A DNA stretch of 27,028 bases from JAGOBX01 sp036733285 (GTDB lineage: Bacteria > JAGOBX01): the NCBI GenBank assembly GCA_036733285.1, contig DAINAU010000045.1:1-27028 (forward strand). The letters are read 5' to 3'. This document shows, one piece after another, positions 1 through 7,462 of the stretch; the stretch's first letter is position 1, and every line of letters starts with the position of its first letter. The position numbers and the translations under genes are program-made. The notes beneath the pieces were generated by a model. The model saw nothing but the letters and a program-made list of their open reading frames with translations. It was not told where the DNA came from and searched no databases.

Positions 1-1014
1 ATTAGAGGCAAAGCTTTTACCGGACGCGGCGGACTTCTGGATTTTTCCAAAAGCGAGGTTTACATTAAACTTTACGTATATGCGAGTTCTACGTTTGACA
101 CTGTGAATCTATTGTATGAGTTGTCGATCCCCCACGGCAATTATAACGCCAATGGAGAGTGGTATTATAATTTTTACGACGAGAATATTCAGGTTAACAG
201 TAAAATAAGGAGATGGTTTGTCGCTACTGCGTCGGATGTGGACAATATAAACAGAGTTTATATAGCTTCAACCGCCGACGGCGAGATTACTCCGGTTATG
301 TATTACAACAAGAGTAATAATTCAAAACTTCAGATTGTAGTAGTGGATTCGGAAAGCGAGATTAAGAATAAGTATGTCGCAAATTCAATGGTAATTCCTT
401 TATTGAAGTTTGAATCGGCGGAAGGCGCGTCGGAAGACGAAAAATTAATCCGTTTGTATTTATATGAAAGCGGGGATCCGAACAACGCGGGAGACACGAT
501 TATGACGATAAATCTGCAGCCAAACGAACAAACTGTTTCAACGCTGCCGCAAATATCCAACTTAAAACTCAAGAATCCGATTGGCAAGCGGTATCTGTTC
601 GTTAAAAGCGTGGATTCTTATAATAATATTTCCGCGTTATCTGACGCTTTGCAGATAGAAATTTTGAATAATGAAAAGCCGATTCCGCAAATTGTCGACG
701 CTTTTGGAAATCCGATATTTACAACCAAACCCGTATTCAATCCCGACAACGGAGAAAAACTTGTTTTGCTTGTTCCGGGATATTCAAGTTCAATAAGCGG
801 AGCTCCTTCAAGGGCGGGCGGAACCGCGGGCGCTAAAATAAAACTGGAAGTATTTTCATTATCTGGTCAAAAGATTTATTCTAAAGACGTTCCGGTGTCA
901 AACAGCGGAACGATTGAATGGAACGGATGCAATTATAAAGGCAGAAAAGTTAATAACGGATTATATCTTGTGAAACTAAACAAGTATGTGTATCCGGTAG
1001 CTATTGTAAAGTAA
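1..1014 (+). CDS. Secreted protein with C-terminal FlgD-like Ig domain (5' end outside window)
   Basis: The reading frame is open from base 1, so this is the 3' part of a longer gene; the GTG at 103 is internal and not a believable start. The visible 337 residues are rich in Asn, Ser, Tyr and Val and read as beta-sandwich, with no catalytic motif I recognise. The last ~90 residues have the pattern of a FlgD-like Ig domain, the type used as a C-terminal anchoring or sorting domain: KLEVFSLSGQKIYSKDV, a short loop, then a WNG turn and NNGLYLVKL. A Ser/Gly/Ala-rich linker (PGYSSSISGAPSRAGG) precedes that domain. The protein is probably exported and displayed at, or released from, the cell surface. 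A PorV-like barrel gene follows, the same order as at 13713-18061. The natural function is unknown. Confidence 0.8.
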   Translation: MRGKAFTGRGGLLDFSKSEVYIKLYVYASSTFDTVNLLYELSIPHGNYNANGEWYYNFYDENIQVNSKIRRWFVATASDVDNINRVYIASTADGEITPVMYYNKSNNSKLQIVVVDSESEIKNKYVANSMVIPLLKFESAEGASEDEKLIRLYLYESGDPNNAGDTIMTINLQPNEQTVSTLPQISNLKLKNPIGKRYLFVKSVDSYNNISALSDALQIEILNNEKPIPQIVDAFGNPIFTTKPVFNPDNGEKLVLLVPGYSSSISGAPSRAGGTAGAKIKLEVFSLSGQKIYSKDVPVSNSGTIEWNGCNYKGRKVNNGLYLVKLNKYVYPVAIVK

Positions 1015-1027
1015 TAATGATTAATGT

Positions 1028-1134
1028 CTTACCGGAAATGCTTGCGTTTACGCAACGCATAAGCGCAACGCATAAGCGCAACGCATAAGCGCAACGCATA
1101 AGCGCAACGCATAAGCGCAAGCATTTCCGGTAAG
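1028..1134. repeat. 13-bp tandem array enclosed by a 19-bp inverted repeat
   Basis: The unit CGCAACGCATAAG occurs five times with no mismatch (1051-1063, 1064-1076, 1077-1089, 1090-1102, 1103-1115), followed by a partial CGCAA. The array is flanked by perfect 19-bp arms: CTTACCGGAAATGCTTGCG (1028-1046) and its reverse complement (1116-1134). Four more pairs including one G-T (1047-1050 with 1112-1115) extend the stem to about 23 bp, with the array forming the loop. No T-run follows, so this is not a standard intrinsic terminator. It lies between the FlgD-tailed gene and the next gene's ribosome site. Confidence 0.93.
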
Positions 1135-1181
1135 CTGAAACTATTCCGGTTTGCCGGATTAGGTTTTGATATAGATGTTTT

Positions 1182-1186
1182 GGAGG
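1182..1186 (+). promoter_or_regulatory. Ribosome binding site GGAGG that fixes the start of the barrel gene
   Basis: GGAGG lies 6 nt before the ATG at 1193. An in-frame ATG at 1175 lies upstream of this site and would add MFWRFS before the signal peptide. The spacing favours 1193. Confidence 0.85.
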
Positions 1187-1192
1187 TTTTCA

Positions 1193-2767
1193 ATGTATAA
1201 AAAATTTTATTTGGCAGTAACGATAATTATTATTTCTTCAATAGCGGCAGGATTGCCGGCGTTTGCCGGCGACGGATTGAGCGGAAGCCGGTTTGTCTAC
1301 GGAGCGCGTCCGATAGGAATGTCAAACGCATTTACCGCGATGGACGGGGATATAAACTCGGTTTCATACAATCCGGCTGGAATCGCCACGATAAGCAAAA
1401 ATATTTTCAGCACGTATTACACCAATCCGGGTCAGTTCAAGTGGTATAAACAATACAATTTAAGTCTTGCAATTCCGGCAAAATTCGGAGTCAGCGTATT
1501 GTCGTATTCCGGCAATGATATATCTTTCAATTACGACGATATCAATCCTAACTGGGATAATTTGAGCTGGCTGGAAACGTCTTTAATGTATAGCATAGGA
1601 GTAAAACTTAATCAGCAGTCGTTGATAGGTTTGAATATCGATTACAGCAGAGTGAAAAGCAACGTGAGGGACGGAGGCGCAAAAGGCGTTTCATTTGACG
1701 TCGGGTATATAGGAATTCTCAACGACGATTTATCTGTAGGCGTAAGTTTGAAGAATCTTTACAGCAGAAAAAAATGGGATTCCGGCAAAAGCGAAGACGA
1801 AGACCTTGAATACAGGTTCGGTTTCAGATACGATATACTCGACAGATGGAATCTGCTTGGAGATTTAACCGGAGTTAAATCTGAAACTTTAAAATCTATA
1901 AACGTGGGTTCGGAATTTATAGTATGGGAATCCGTTAGATTCAAAGACGAAGGCAAGTCCAATGTGTTTAAAAAAACAGGCGCGGATTTTTATCCTGAAA
2001 ATCTTGCCTTTGTAGTCAGACTTGGTCTTGAGAAAGATTTGTATCTTGAGAAAGATATGAGGTATTCCGCGGGAATGAGTTTTGGCGTGGGTATGACAAA
2101 GCTTGACTATGCTTTTAAATACGATAATAACGGACTTAACGACCAGCAGCATTATTTTTCTTTAGGCTTCGGGTTTGGAAACGACATAACGAAAAAATAT
2201 TCGTCGGAACAGGAACAAAAAGATGAAGAGCAACCTCCGCTTCCATATAACGCGTCAAGAGAAAAACAGCAGACGCAACGCAATATTCAATACGCTCAAG
2301 TTCAATCTAAAAAGAATAAAACCGCGGAGCTTGCCGCTATAAATTTTAAAAACGCGATGAACAACAGCCAGCATGATTGGCTTTCGACCGGAATACCCGA
2401 TATGATTATAAGAAATATTCAGACAAATTCGAAAGTTTTGATTAAAAATAGAAACGAAGTAAGCGATATGGCAGCAATGGTAACTTCCGATATCGGAAGA
2501 ATCAACGCGGAATTGGCTTCCCAGATAGGAATACTTGTTAACGCGGATTTGGTTTTATTGGGGTCATTTGAAATTTATAACGAGAAACAAATAGTAATAC
2601 GTTATAAATTGTTTAATACGGATACCAGAAAAGAAGTGTTCAATAAATCGGTAAACGGAACAATGACGCAGTTGTTTGGAATGATTGAGCAAATCAGCTC
2701 GGACGTTTCTAACATTATTAATCTGCTGAATATTCATTATTCTACTTTATTGAGCTATAGAAGATAA
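1193..2767 (+). CDS. PorV/UPF0164-like outer-membrane barrel with C-terminal LpoB/FlgO-like domain
   Basis: The 524-residue product begins with a signal peptide (residues 1-25, likely cut after AFA). Residues ~27-332 alternate polar and hydrophobic residues with frequent Gly and aromatic residues, as in an outer-membrane barrel. The opening GARPIGMSNAFTAMDGD followed by YNPAG is typical of the PorV/UPF0164 group. A Gln/Glu-rich linker (~337-375) leads to a soluble domain (~378-515) with INFKNAMNN and DWLSTGIPDMIIRNI. That resembles the periplasmic fold of LpoB, FlgO and the TolB N-terminal-like family. The start at ATG 1193 is set by a GGAGG site. In type IX secretion PorV shuttles cargo with C-terminal domains; here the FlgD-tailed gene just upstream could supply such cargo, but that is inference. 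The barrel-plus-tail fusion is unusual. Confidence 0.78.
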   Translation: MYKKFYLAVTIIIISSIAAGLPAFAGDGLSGSRFVYGARPIGMSNAFTAMDGDINSVSYNPAGIATISKNIFSTYYTNPGQFKWYKQYNLSLAIPAKFGVSVLSYSGNDISFNYDDINPNWDNLSWLETSLMYSIGVKLNQQSLIGLNIDYSRVKSNVRDGGAKGVSFDVGYIGILNDDLSVGVSLKNLYSRKKWDSGKSEDEDLEYRFGFRYDILDRWNLLGDLTGVKSETLKSINVGSEFIVWESVRFKDEGKSNVFKKTGADFYPENLAFVVRLGLEKDLYLEKDMRYSAGMSFGVGMTKLDYAFKYDNNGLNDQQHYFSLGFGFGNDITKKYSSEQEQKDEEQPPLPYNASREKQQTQRNIQYAQVQSKKNKTAELAAINFKNAMNNSQHDWLSTGIPDMIIRNIQTNSKVLIKNRNEVSDMAAMVTSDIGRINAELASQIGILVNADLVLLGSFEIYNEKQIVIRYKLFNTDTRKEVFNKSVNGTMTQLFGMIEQISSDVSNIINLLNIHYSTLLSYRR

Positions 2768-2789
2768 ATATTTGCGAAGGCTGAAAATC

Positions 2790-2795
2790 AAGGAG
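2790..2795 (+). promoter_or_regulatory. Ribosome binding site AAGGAG that fixes the start of the M23 gene
   Basis: AAGGAG lies 6 nt before the ATG at 2802. An in-frame TTG at 2772 lies upstream of the site and is not preceded by a comparable sequence, so 2802 is preferred. Confidence 0.85.
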
Positions 2796-2801
2796 ACGGG
2801 A

Positions 2802-3659
2802 ATGGTTTTAACTGAAAATAATCCTCGAAACAAGTTATCGCTGTTATTAAAAAAAACAGCGTTTGTAATTACGGTAATTCTTCTGAATATTTTTGTTACC
2901 AATATAGTATGGAATATAAAATCAAACAAATATAAAATTGAAATAAAACAGAATTACGCTTTAAAAAAAGAAATATCAAGTCTTCAACAGCGCATTCAAA
3001 GTTTAAATTTAATAATATCGGAAAAACAAAAATTAATTAATTATATCGAATCGCAGGTCGGCGGTTTGACAGGCGTTATAACCGGAGAAAAAAATTCTTT
3101 CGGGATAGGCGGAAAAGAAACCGCAAAATTTGAAAATTTTATAATAGACAATATAAATGGAAATTTGAATGAAAGGCGGGGATTAAATAGTTCCGAGCAG
3201 GTTGAAGATAAAAAAACCATATATAATTATACGCCGACGATATGGCCTTCGGAAGGATATATTTCGTCGAGATTCGGATACAGGATATCTCCTTTTACCA
3301 GATCTCAAATGTTTCATGAGGGATTAGATATAGCGGCAGTTACGGGAACAAAGATTTACGCGGCGGCGTCCGGAACCGTTATATTTTCCGGTATCAAACC
3401 GGGTTATGGAAATTTTATCATTATTCAGCATAAATACGGGTATTCAACCGCATACGGACACTGTTCAAAACTTCTTGTAACAAAAAATATGAACGTTAAA
3501 AAAGGAGATTTAATCGGACTGGTCGGGAATAGCGGAAATTCTTACGGTTCGCATGTTCATTATGAATTGAGAATAAACGGAATTCCGGTCGACCCTGAAC
3601 TTTATATGATACGAAGAGTTCCGCAGCAGTTTAATCAGAAAGCGGCGGATGAATTTTGA
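2802..3659 (+). CDS. Membrane-anchored M23 family metallopeptidase
   Basis: The 285-residue product has a single membrane segment (~18-38) and then a coiled coil (~42-85), the layout of peptidoglycan hydrolases or their regulators anchored in the inner membrane. The M23 (LytM/peptidase) domain covers ~145-270. Zinc and catalytic residues are intact: HEGLD (His172, Asp176), YGH (His220) and HVHYE (His251, His253). An active endopeptidase cutting peptide cross-links in the periplasm is therefore likely. The gene follows the barrel gene by 34 bp with a strong AAGGAG site, so the two are probably co-transcribed. The family member cannot be fixed further; the coiled-coil-plus-M23 build resembles MepM- or spore-type M23 proteins. 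Confidence 0.9.
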   Translation: MVLTENNPRNKLSLLLKKTAFVITVILLNIFVTNIVWNIKSNKYKIEIKQNYALKKEISSLQQRIQSLNLIISEKQKLINYIESQVGGLTGVITGEKNSFGIGGKETAKFENFIIDNINGNLNERRGLNSSEQVEDKKTIYNYTPTIWPSEGYISSRFGYRISPFTRSQMFHEGLDIAAVTGTKIYAAASGTVIFSGIKPGYGNFIIIQHKYGYSTAYGHCSKLLVTKNMNVKKGDLIGLVGNSGNSYGSHVHYELRINGIPVDPELYMIRRVPQQFNQKAADEF

Positions 3660-3817
3660 AAGATAAGCGCATTTTGATTAATAGCTTTTCCGCGAATGCG
3701 GCTTAGGACATTATAAAAAAAATAGTTCCGGATTATTTTTAAACGAACCGAATTTTCCTTTATTTCGCTTTACGGTTTTGGAATTTAATTAAAAATCGCC
3801 GGAAAAATAAATTTGAT

Positions 3818-4459
3818 ATGAGAAAGGGTTATTTCATCACTTTTGAAGGAGCGGAAGGCAGCGGCAAATCGACGCAGGTTGAATTGCTCGTTAAATATCT
3901 GCAAAAAAAAAAAATTCCGTTTATAACTACGCGGGAACCTGGGGGCACTGAAATCGGTGAACAAATCCGCGAGATACTGTTAAATCCCAAAAATTCAAAT
4001 ATGTCGCATTTAACAGAATTATTATTGTATTCGGCGTCGCGGTCTCAGCATGTTTTTCAAAAAATTGTTCCGGCGGTTGACGATGGTAAAATCGTTATCA
4101 GCGACAGGTTTTCTTTCGCGAGTCTGGCGTATCAGGGATACGGACGCGGAATAGAACTTGATTTGATTAATAATCTTACCAAAATAGCTACGCAGGGATT
4201 GAATCCGGATTTGATTTTTCTTCTCGATATAAATCCAGAAGTCGGACTTGCTAAAGCTAAAATAAAATCAAACGCTTTGTATAATACCGAAAACGGAGAT
4301 AGACTTGAAAAAGAGGATTTGAGTTTTCACAACCGGGTCAGAGAAGGATATCTCAAATTAAGTCAAACGCATAAGAACGTAAGACTGATTGAATATGATA
4401 AAATTGAGATTGTTCATTCGAAAATCATAAATATTTTTGAATCCGAAATTTTAACCTGA
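3818..4459 (+). CDS. tmk: Thymidylate kinase
   Basis: This gene encodes the cytosolic ATP-dependent phosphorylation of dTMP to dTDP, a step in dTTP synthesis. The 213-residue length is normal. Visible motifs are the P-loop GAEGSGKST (11-19), the substrate loop TREPGGTEIGEQIR (38-51), the DRF motif (96-98) and a LID-type region near residues 150-175. It starts a housekeeping group with the yaaR-like gene, argB and dut; dut also serves dTTP supply by making dUMP. No good Shine-Dalgarno precedes the ATG, and TAAATT at 3808 is only a weak -10 candidate. Two oddities: a run of 12 A bases (3903-3914) lies within the coding region, and the stop codon falls inside the 191-bp intergenic repeat that follows. 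Confidence 0.96.
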   Translation: MRKGYFITFEGAEGSGKSTQVELLVKYLQKKKIPFITTREPGGTEIGEQIREILLNPKNSNMSHLTELLLYSASRSQHVFQKIVPAVDDGKIVISDRFSFASLAYQGYGRGIELDLINNLTKIATQGLNPDLIFLLDINPEVGLAKAKIKSNALYNTENGDRLEKEDLSFHNRVREGYLKLSQTHKNVRLIEYDKIEIVHSKIINIFESEILT

Positions 4460-4640
4460 AAACCGCATTAGAATTTTGAAAAAGCGCTGGAAGCAAGGAA
4501 AAACATTGATTTTGAGCGCTTTTTCAAAAGAATTAATTTTTATTTGGCAGTTTTCAGGTTTTTAGAAGTCTTAACAAGAGCGTATATATGTTTTGAAAAA
4601 ACTTCATTTTTTTTATTGCATTATTCGGGGTTAACCCGAA
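4450..4640 (+). repeat. 191-bp structured intergenic repeat, copy A
   Basis: This aligns end to end with 25595-25784 in the same orientation. I count about 11 substitutions and one 1-bp indel, roughly 94% identity. Structure: an outer stem 4453-4466 with 4547-4560 (one mismatch here, none in copy B), an inner perfect 15-bp stem 4474-4488 with 4515-4529, a weaker GAAGT/ACTTC stem, and a terminal hairpin TTCGGG...CCCGAA (4624-4640). The ends carry the inverted hexamers TTAACC (4451-4456) and GGTTAA (4629-4634). The repeat overlaps the tmk stop codon and ends 27 bp before the next start. It encodes no protein and may be a MITE-like element or a structured RNA. Confidence 0.92.
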
Positions 4641-4667
4641 TTGTTTATTGAATTGAACGAGTTGAAT

Positions 4668-5174
4668 ATGAAAGTCGAGCGAAGCGAAACAAAATCCGGA
4701 TTGTCTTCCAAACATAAATCATCGTCTAAAAACGTGGACGGCGATTTATTCAGCCGTCTGCTCGGATTGGGCGGATTATCGCCGACGGAAAAAAAAAAAG
4801 ACGTTGAGTTTAACGAGATAAATAATATTTCCGGCGTGATAACGCCGGAGAGCCGCGAAGAACTTAACGAATTAGCCGATGAAATAGACAAAGCCGGCAA
4901 AGAGTTCGTTGAAAAACCTCTTTACGCGAACCTTGTAAAATACAAAATGCTGATTCAGCGGTTTATGGGCATAGTGATAAAATCATCTTACGAGGTTCAG
5001 CAGAAATTAGGAAAAAAATCGTTAACCGAGGATAAAATGTATTCGGTCGTAAAGAAAATCGATAAAGAGCTTGAACAGTTGAGCGAATCGGTTTTAAACA
5101 AAAATATTGATAAAATCAAGCTTATCGATAAACTTGACGAAATAAGAGGGTTATTGATAGACTTATACAAATAA
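4668..5174 (+). CDS. YaaR-like (DUF327) protein
   Basis: The 168-residue product has a charged, flexible N-terminus (~1-60) and a helical C-terminal domain (~65-168). The latter matches the YaaR/DUF327 pattern as I recall it: LVKYKMLIQRFM, then KMYSVVKKIDKELEQLSE, then the closing DEIRGLLIDLY. In Bacillus the family sits next to tmk (tmk-yaaQ-yaaR-holB), and here it also follows tmk, though neither yaaQ nor holB is present. The biochemical role of the family is not established to my knowledge. I prefer ATG 4668 to the in-frame TTG at 4641, because the TTG abuts the repeat element and neither has a clear Shine-Dalgarno. A run of 11 A bases (4789-4799) lies within the gene. Confidence 0.82.
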   Translation: MKVERSETKSGLSSKHKSSSKNVDGDLFSRLLGLGGLSPTEKKKDVEFNEINNISGVITPESREELNELADEIDKAGKEFVEKPLYANLVKYKMLIQRFMGIVIKSSYEVQQKLGKKSLTEDKMYSVVKKIDKELEQLSESVLNKNIDKIKLIDKLDEIRGLLIDLYK

Positions 5175-5189
5175 GAGGAACTGAAACAG

Positions 5190-6074
5190 ATGAAAAATGA
5201 AATAAATATAGCTGAAATACTGATAGAATCTTTGCCGTATATAAAAAAATTTTTCGGGCAGACGCTTGTAATCAAATACGGCGGTCATGCGATGGCGGAC
5301 GAAAATTTGAAAAAAAGTTTTGCGGAGGACATAACCCTGTTGAAATATATCGGAATAAATCCGGTAATTGTGCACGGAGGCGGACCGCAAATCGGAGAGT
5401 ATTTAAAAAAATTAAACATAAAAAGTTCGTTTATCGAGGGAATGCGGATAACGGACGGACCTACGATGGACGTAGTGGAAATGGTGCTTGTCGGCAAGGT
5501 TAACAAAGAAATTGTGGCGCTGATAAATAAAGCGGGAGGCAAAGCTATAGGATTTTCCGGAAAAGACGGAGGACTTATAGAAGCTGAAAAGATGACTATT
5601 CTTAAAGAATCGTCGGACGAACAACAGCCGCCTGAAATTCTTGATATCGGACTGGTTGGTAAAATAAAAAAAATCAACAGGGCACCGCTTGATATGATAG
5701 TGAAAAACGAGTTTATACCCGTTATTTCGCCCGTAGGATTCGGAGCAAACGGAGAAACGTTTAATATTAATGCGGATCTTGTTACCTCGGCGATAGCCGC
5801 GGCAATGAAAGCTTACAGAACGATTTTTTTATCCGACATACAAGGAGTTCTCGATAAAGACGGAGGTTTGTTAAGCCAGTTGAATTCTTCAAAAATAGAC
5901 GAATGTTTAAAATCCGGAGTAATTACCGGAGGTATGATTCCAAAAATAAAAAGCTGCCTCGAACTTTTAGACGCCGGAGTCGAGCGCGTTCATATTATCG
6001 ACGGCAGAATTCCTCACAGCATTCTGCTTGAATTATTTACCAATAAAGGGATAGGAACTTTAATAAGAAAATGA
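5190..6074 (+). CDS. argB: Acetylglutamate kinase
   Basis: This is the second step of arginine biosynthesis: ATP-dependent phosphorylation of N-acetyl-L-glutamate in the cytosol. The 294-residue length is typical. Motifs include KYGGHAM (29-35), VHGGGPQIGEYL (61-72), RITDG (86-90), GFSGKDGG (121-128), NINADL (192-197) and ITGGMIPK (245-252). An N-terminal helix of about 25 residues precedes the first strand (INIAEILIESLPYIKKFF). This resembles the arginine-sensitive hexameric enzymes such as those of Thermotoga, so feedback inhibition by arginine is likely but inferred. An AGAGG ribosome site stands about 11 nt before the ATG. The gene begins 15 bp after the yaaR-like gene and overlaps dut by 4 bp (ATGA). 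No other arg gene is in the window. Confidence 0.97.
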   Translation: MKNEINIAEILIESLPYIKKFFGQTLVIKYGGHAMADENLKKSFAEDITLLKYIGINPVIVHGGGPQIGEYLKKLNIKSSFIEGMRITDGPTMDVVEMVLVGKVNKEIVALINKAGGKAIGFSGKDGGLIEAEKMTILKESSDEQQPPEILDIGLVGKIKKINRAPLDMIVKNEFIPVISPVGFGANGETFNINADLVTSAIAAAMKAYRTIFLSDIQGVLDKDGGLLSQLNSSKIDECLKSGVITGGMIPKIKSCLELLDAGVERVHIIDGRIPHSILLELFTNKGIGTLIRK

Positions 6075-6499
6075 AAATAAGAATCGCAAGGGTTGATAAA
6101 AGTCTGCCTCTGCCTAAATACGAAACTCCGGGGGCGGCGGGATTTGATTTTGTTTGCAGAGAAAACGCGGAGGTTTTACCGGGAAGTCTGGCATTAATAC
6201 CGGTTAACGCCATAGTAGAAGTTCCCGAAGGATATATGCTTGCGGTTCTGCCGCGAAGTTCCACTCCGAAAAAAGGACTGATGCTTGCAAACAGTATGGG
6301 CGTTATAGACAACGATTATTGCGGACCGGAAGACGAAATCAAAATACTTGTTTATAATTATACGAACTCAAAAATACGGATTTCAAGGGGCGACAGGATA
6401 GCTCAGGGAATTTTTTTAAAAATAGCAAAAGGCGAATTTGAAGAATCTGGCGCAAATTTAAAATCGTCAAGCAGACAAGGTTTTGGAAGCACCGGGTAA
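6071..6499 (+). CDS. dut: dUTP pyrophosphatase (trimeric dUTPase)
   Basis: The enzyme hydrolyses dUTP to dUMP and pyrophosphate, keeping uracil out of DNA and feeding dTMP synthesis. The 142-residue protein shows all five trimeric dUTPase motifs in order: I PGAAGFDF (20-27), II PRSSTP (61-66), III GVIDNDYCG (77-85) with the catalytic Asp in the usual place, IV RGDRIAQ (106-112), and V RQGFGSTG (135-142), which ends the protein exactly where the glycine-rich arm normally does. It starts inside the argB stop (ATGA overlap), so translation is probably coupled. It closes the tmk group. Confidence 0.97.
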   Translation: MKIRIARVDKSLPLPKYETPGAAGFDFVCRENAEVLPGSLALIPVNAIVEVPEGYMLAVLPRSSTPKKGLMLANSMGVIDNDYCGPEDEIKILVYNYTNSKIRISRGDRIAQGIFLKIAKGEFEESGANLKSSSRQGFGSTG

Positions 6500-6547
6500 T
6501 ACCGGACTCCGTCAAAATTGCTGAAATACATAGTTTGGTTTAATGCC

Positions 6548-6593
6548 AATTCGCCGTTTAAACAAATCTTTTTCATTATTTTAACGGCGAATT
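6548..6593. repeat. 11-bp perfect inverted repeat between dut and coaX
   Basis: AATTCGCCGTT (6548-6558) pairs with AACGGCGAATT (6583-6593) across a 24-nt T-rich loop. No T-run follows on the + strand, so it is a weak terminator candidate. It could be an operator or mRNA-processing hairpin in the 129-bp gap. Confidence 0.6.
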
Positions 6594-6628
6594 AGTATAA
6601 CTATCGCTTTAGAAATATTTATAAAAAT

Positions 6629-7462
6629 ATGTTTTGCGTAAATATTGGAAATACCAATGCGGGGATTGCCGTTATTCAAAATACGGTTAATCGATGTTCC
6701 GAATTTGAAAAAAGAATAATAAATAGCTTTGCCGATAATATTGTTTTTGAAACAAAATTCAGAATAAAGAATGAAATAAATGAAGAATCTTTTCAAAATT
6801 TAAAAAACGCCCTGATAAAAAAAAAGATTTCCAATCGGGATATAAATGAATGCGCAGTTAGTTCGGTAGTTCCTGAAATCAACCGGCGGGTAGCGGGACT
6901 TTTTAAAAAGTATTTTGGAATAAAACCATTTGTCATAACGTATGATCGTAAATTAAAATTAAAACAGAAGATAAAAATAAAACATCCTGAGACAATCGGA
7001 ACCGACAGAATCGCAAATGTTGAATGTTGTCTGGAAAAATACGGGACAGATGGAAATCTTATAATTGTAGATTCGGGGACCGCCGCGACCATAGACGTTG
7101 TAAAACAAGGCGATTTTACCGGAGGCGTCATAACGCCAGGCGTTTATTTATTGCGGGATTCGCTTGCGGAATCCTGTTCAAAATTATATAAAATCCAAAT
7201 AAATAATCCGCCCGGAAAAATTGCCGGAAAAGAAACTAAAGAATGCCTTGAATCCGGCGTTATTCACGGATACGGATCAATGATAGAAGGATTGATAAAA
7301 AAAATTATTAAGGAAGAAAAATTCAAAAATTATAGAATAATTTGCGCCGGCGGGTCCGCCGACTTGCTGAACAAACTTGTGAATTTAAAGATTATAACCG
7401 ATAAAAATATTACTTATAAAGGAATTGAAATTATATATGAAAATAATAAAAAAAATATTTAA
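6629..7462 (+). CDS. coaX: Type III pantothenate kinase, with an altered first motif
   Basis: CoaX phosphorylates pantothenate, the first step of coenzyme A synthesis, in the cytosol. The 277-residue length fits. Recognisable motifs are GTDR (124-127), VDSGTAATIDVV (147-158, usually VDFGTATT), GGVITPG (165-171) and SGVIHGYGSMIEGLI (209-223). The N-terminal phosphate-binding motif, normally D-x-G-N-T, reads NIGNTN with Asn at residue 5, a single-base difference (AAT against GAT). That Asp is normally conserved, so activity may be altered, or the paralogue may do something else. There is no Shine-Dalgarno; TATAAA (6620-6625) lies only 3 nt before the ATG. The 3' end overlaps the next gene by 26 bp. 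Confidence 0.88.
   Translation: MFCVNIGNTNAGIAVIQNTVNRCSEFEKRIINSFADNIVFETKFRIKNEINEESFQNLKNALIKKKISNRDINECAVSSVVPEINRRVAGLFKKYFGIKPFVITYDRKLKLKQKIKIKHPETIGTDRIANVECCLEKYGTDGNLIIVDSGTAATIDVVKQGDFTGGVITPGVYLLRDSLAESCSKLYKIQINNPPGKIAGKETKECLESGVIHGYGSMIEGLIKKIIKEEKFKNYRIICAGGSADLLNKLVNLKIITDKNITYKGIEIIYENNKKNI

Noticed and set aside
1051..1120. CRISPR array at the 13-bp repeats
   Set aside because: The units are 13 bp, directly adjacent and identical, with no spacers and no cas genes; it is a tandem repeat in a hairpin loop.
1175..1192. ATG 1175 as the start of the barrel gene
   Set aside because: The GGAGG site lies downstream of it and in proper position for ATG 1193, where a clean signal peptide begins.
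3660..3817. Terminator or riboswitch between the M23 gene and tmk
   Set aside because: Only a 4-bp CCGC/GCGG hairpin near 3690-3701 is visible, with no T-run and no known riboswitch core.
4450..4640. Insertion sequence at the 191-bp repeat
   Set aside because: There is no transposase frame in either copy; at most it is a non-autonomous element or structured RNA.
4641..4667. TTG start at 4641 for the yaaR-like gene
   Set aside because: It directly abuts the repeat element and adds nine residues outside the family domain; ATG 4668 is simpler. Neither has a strong Shine-Dalgarno.
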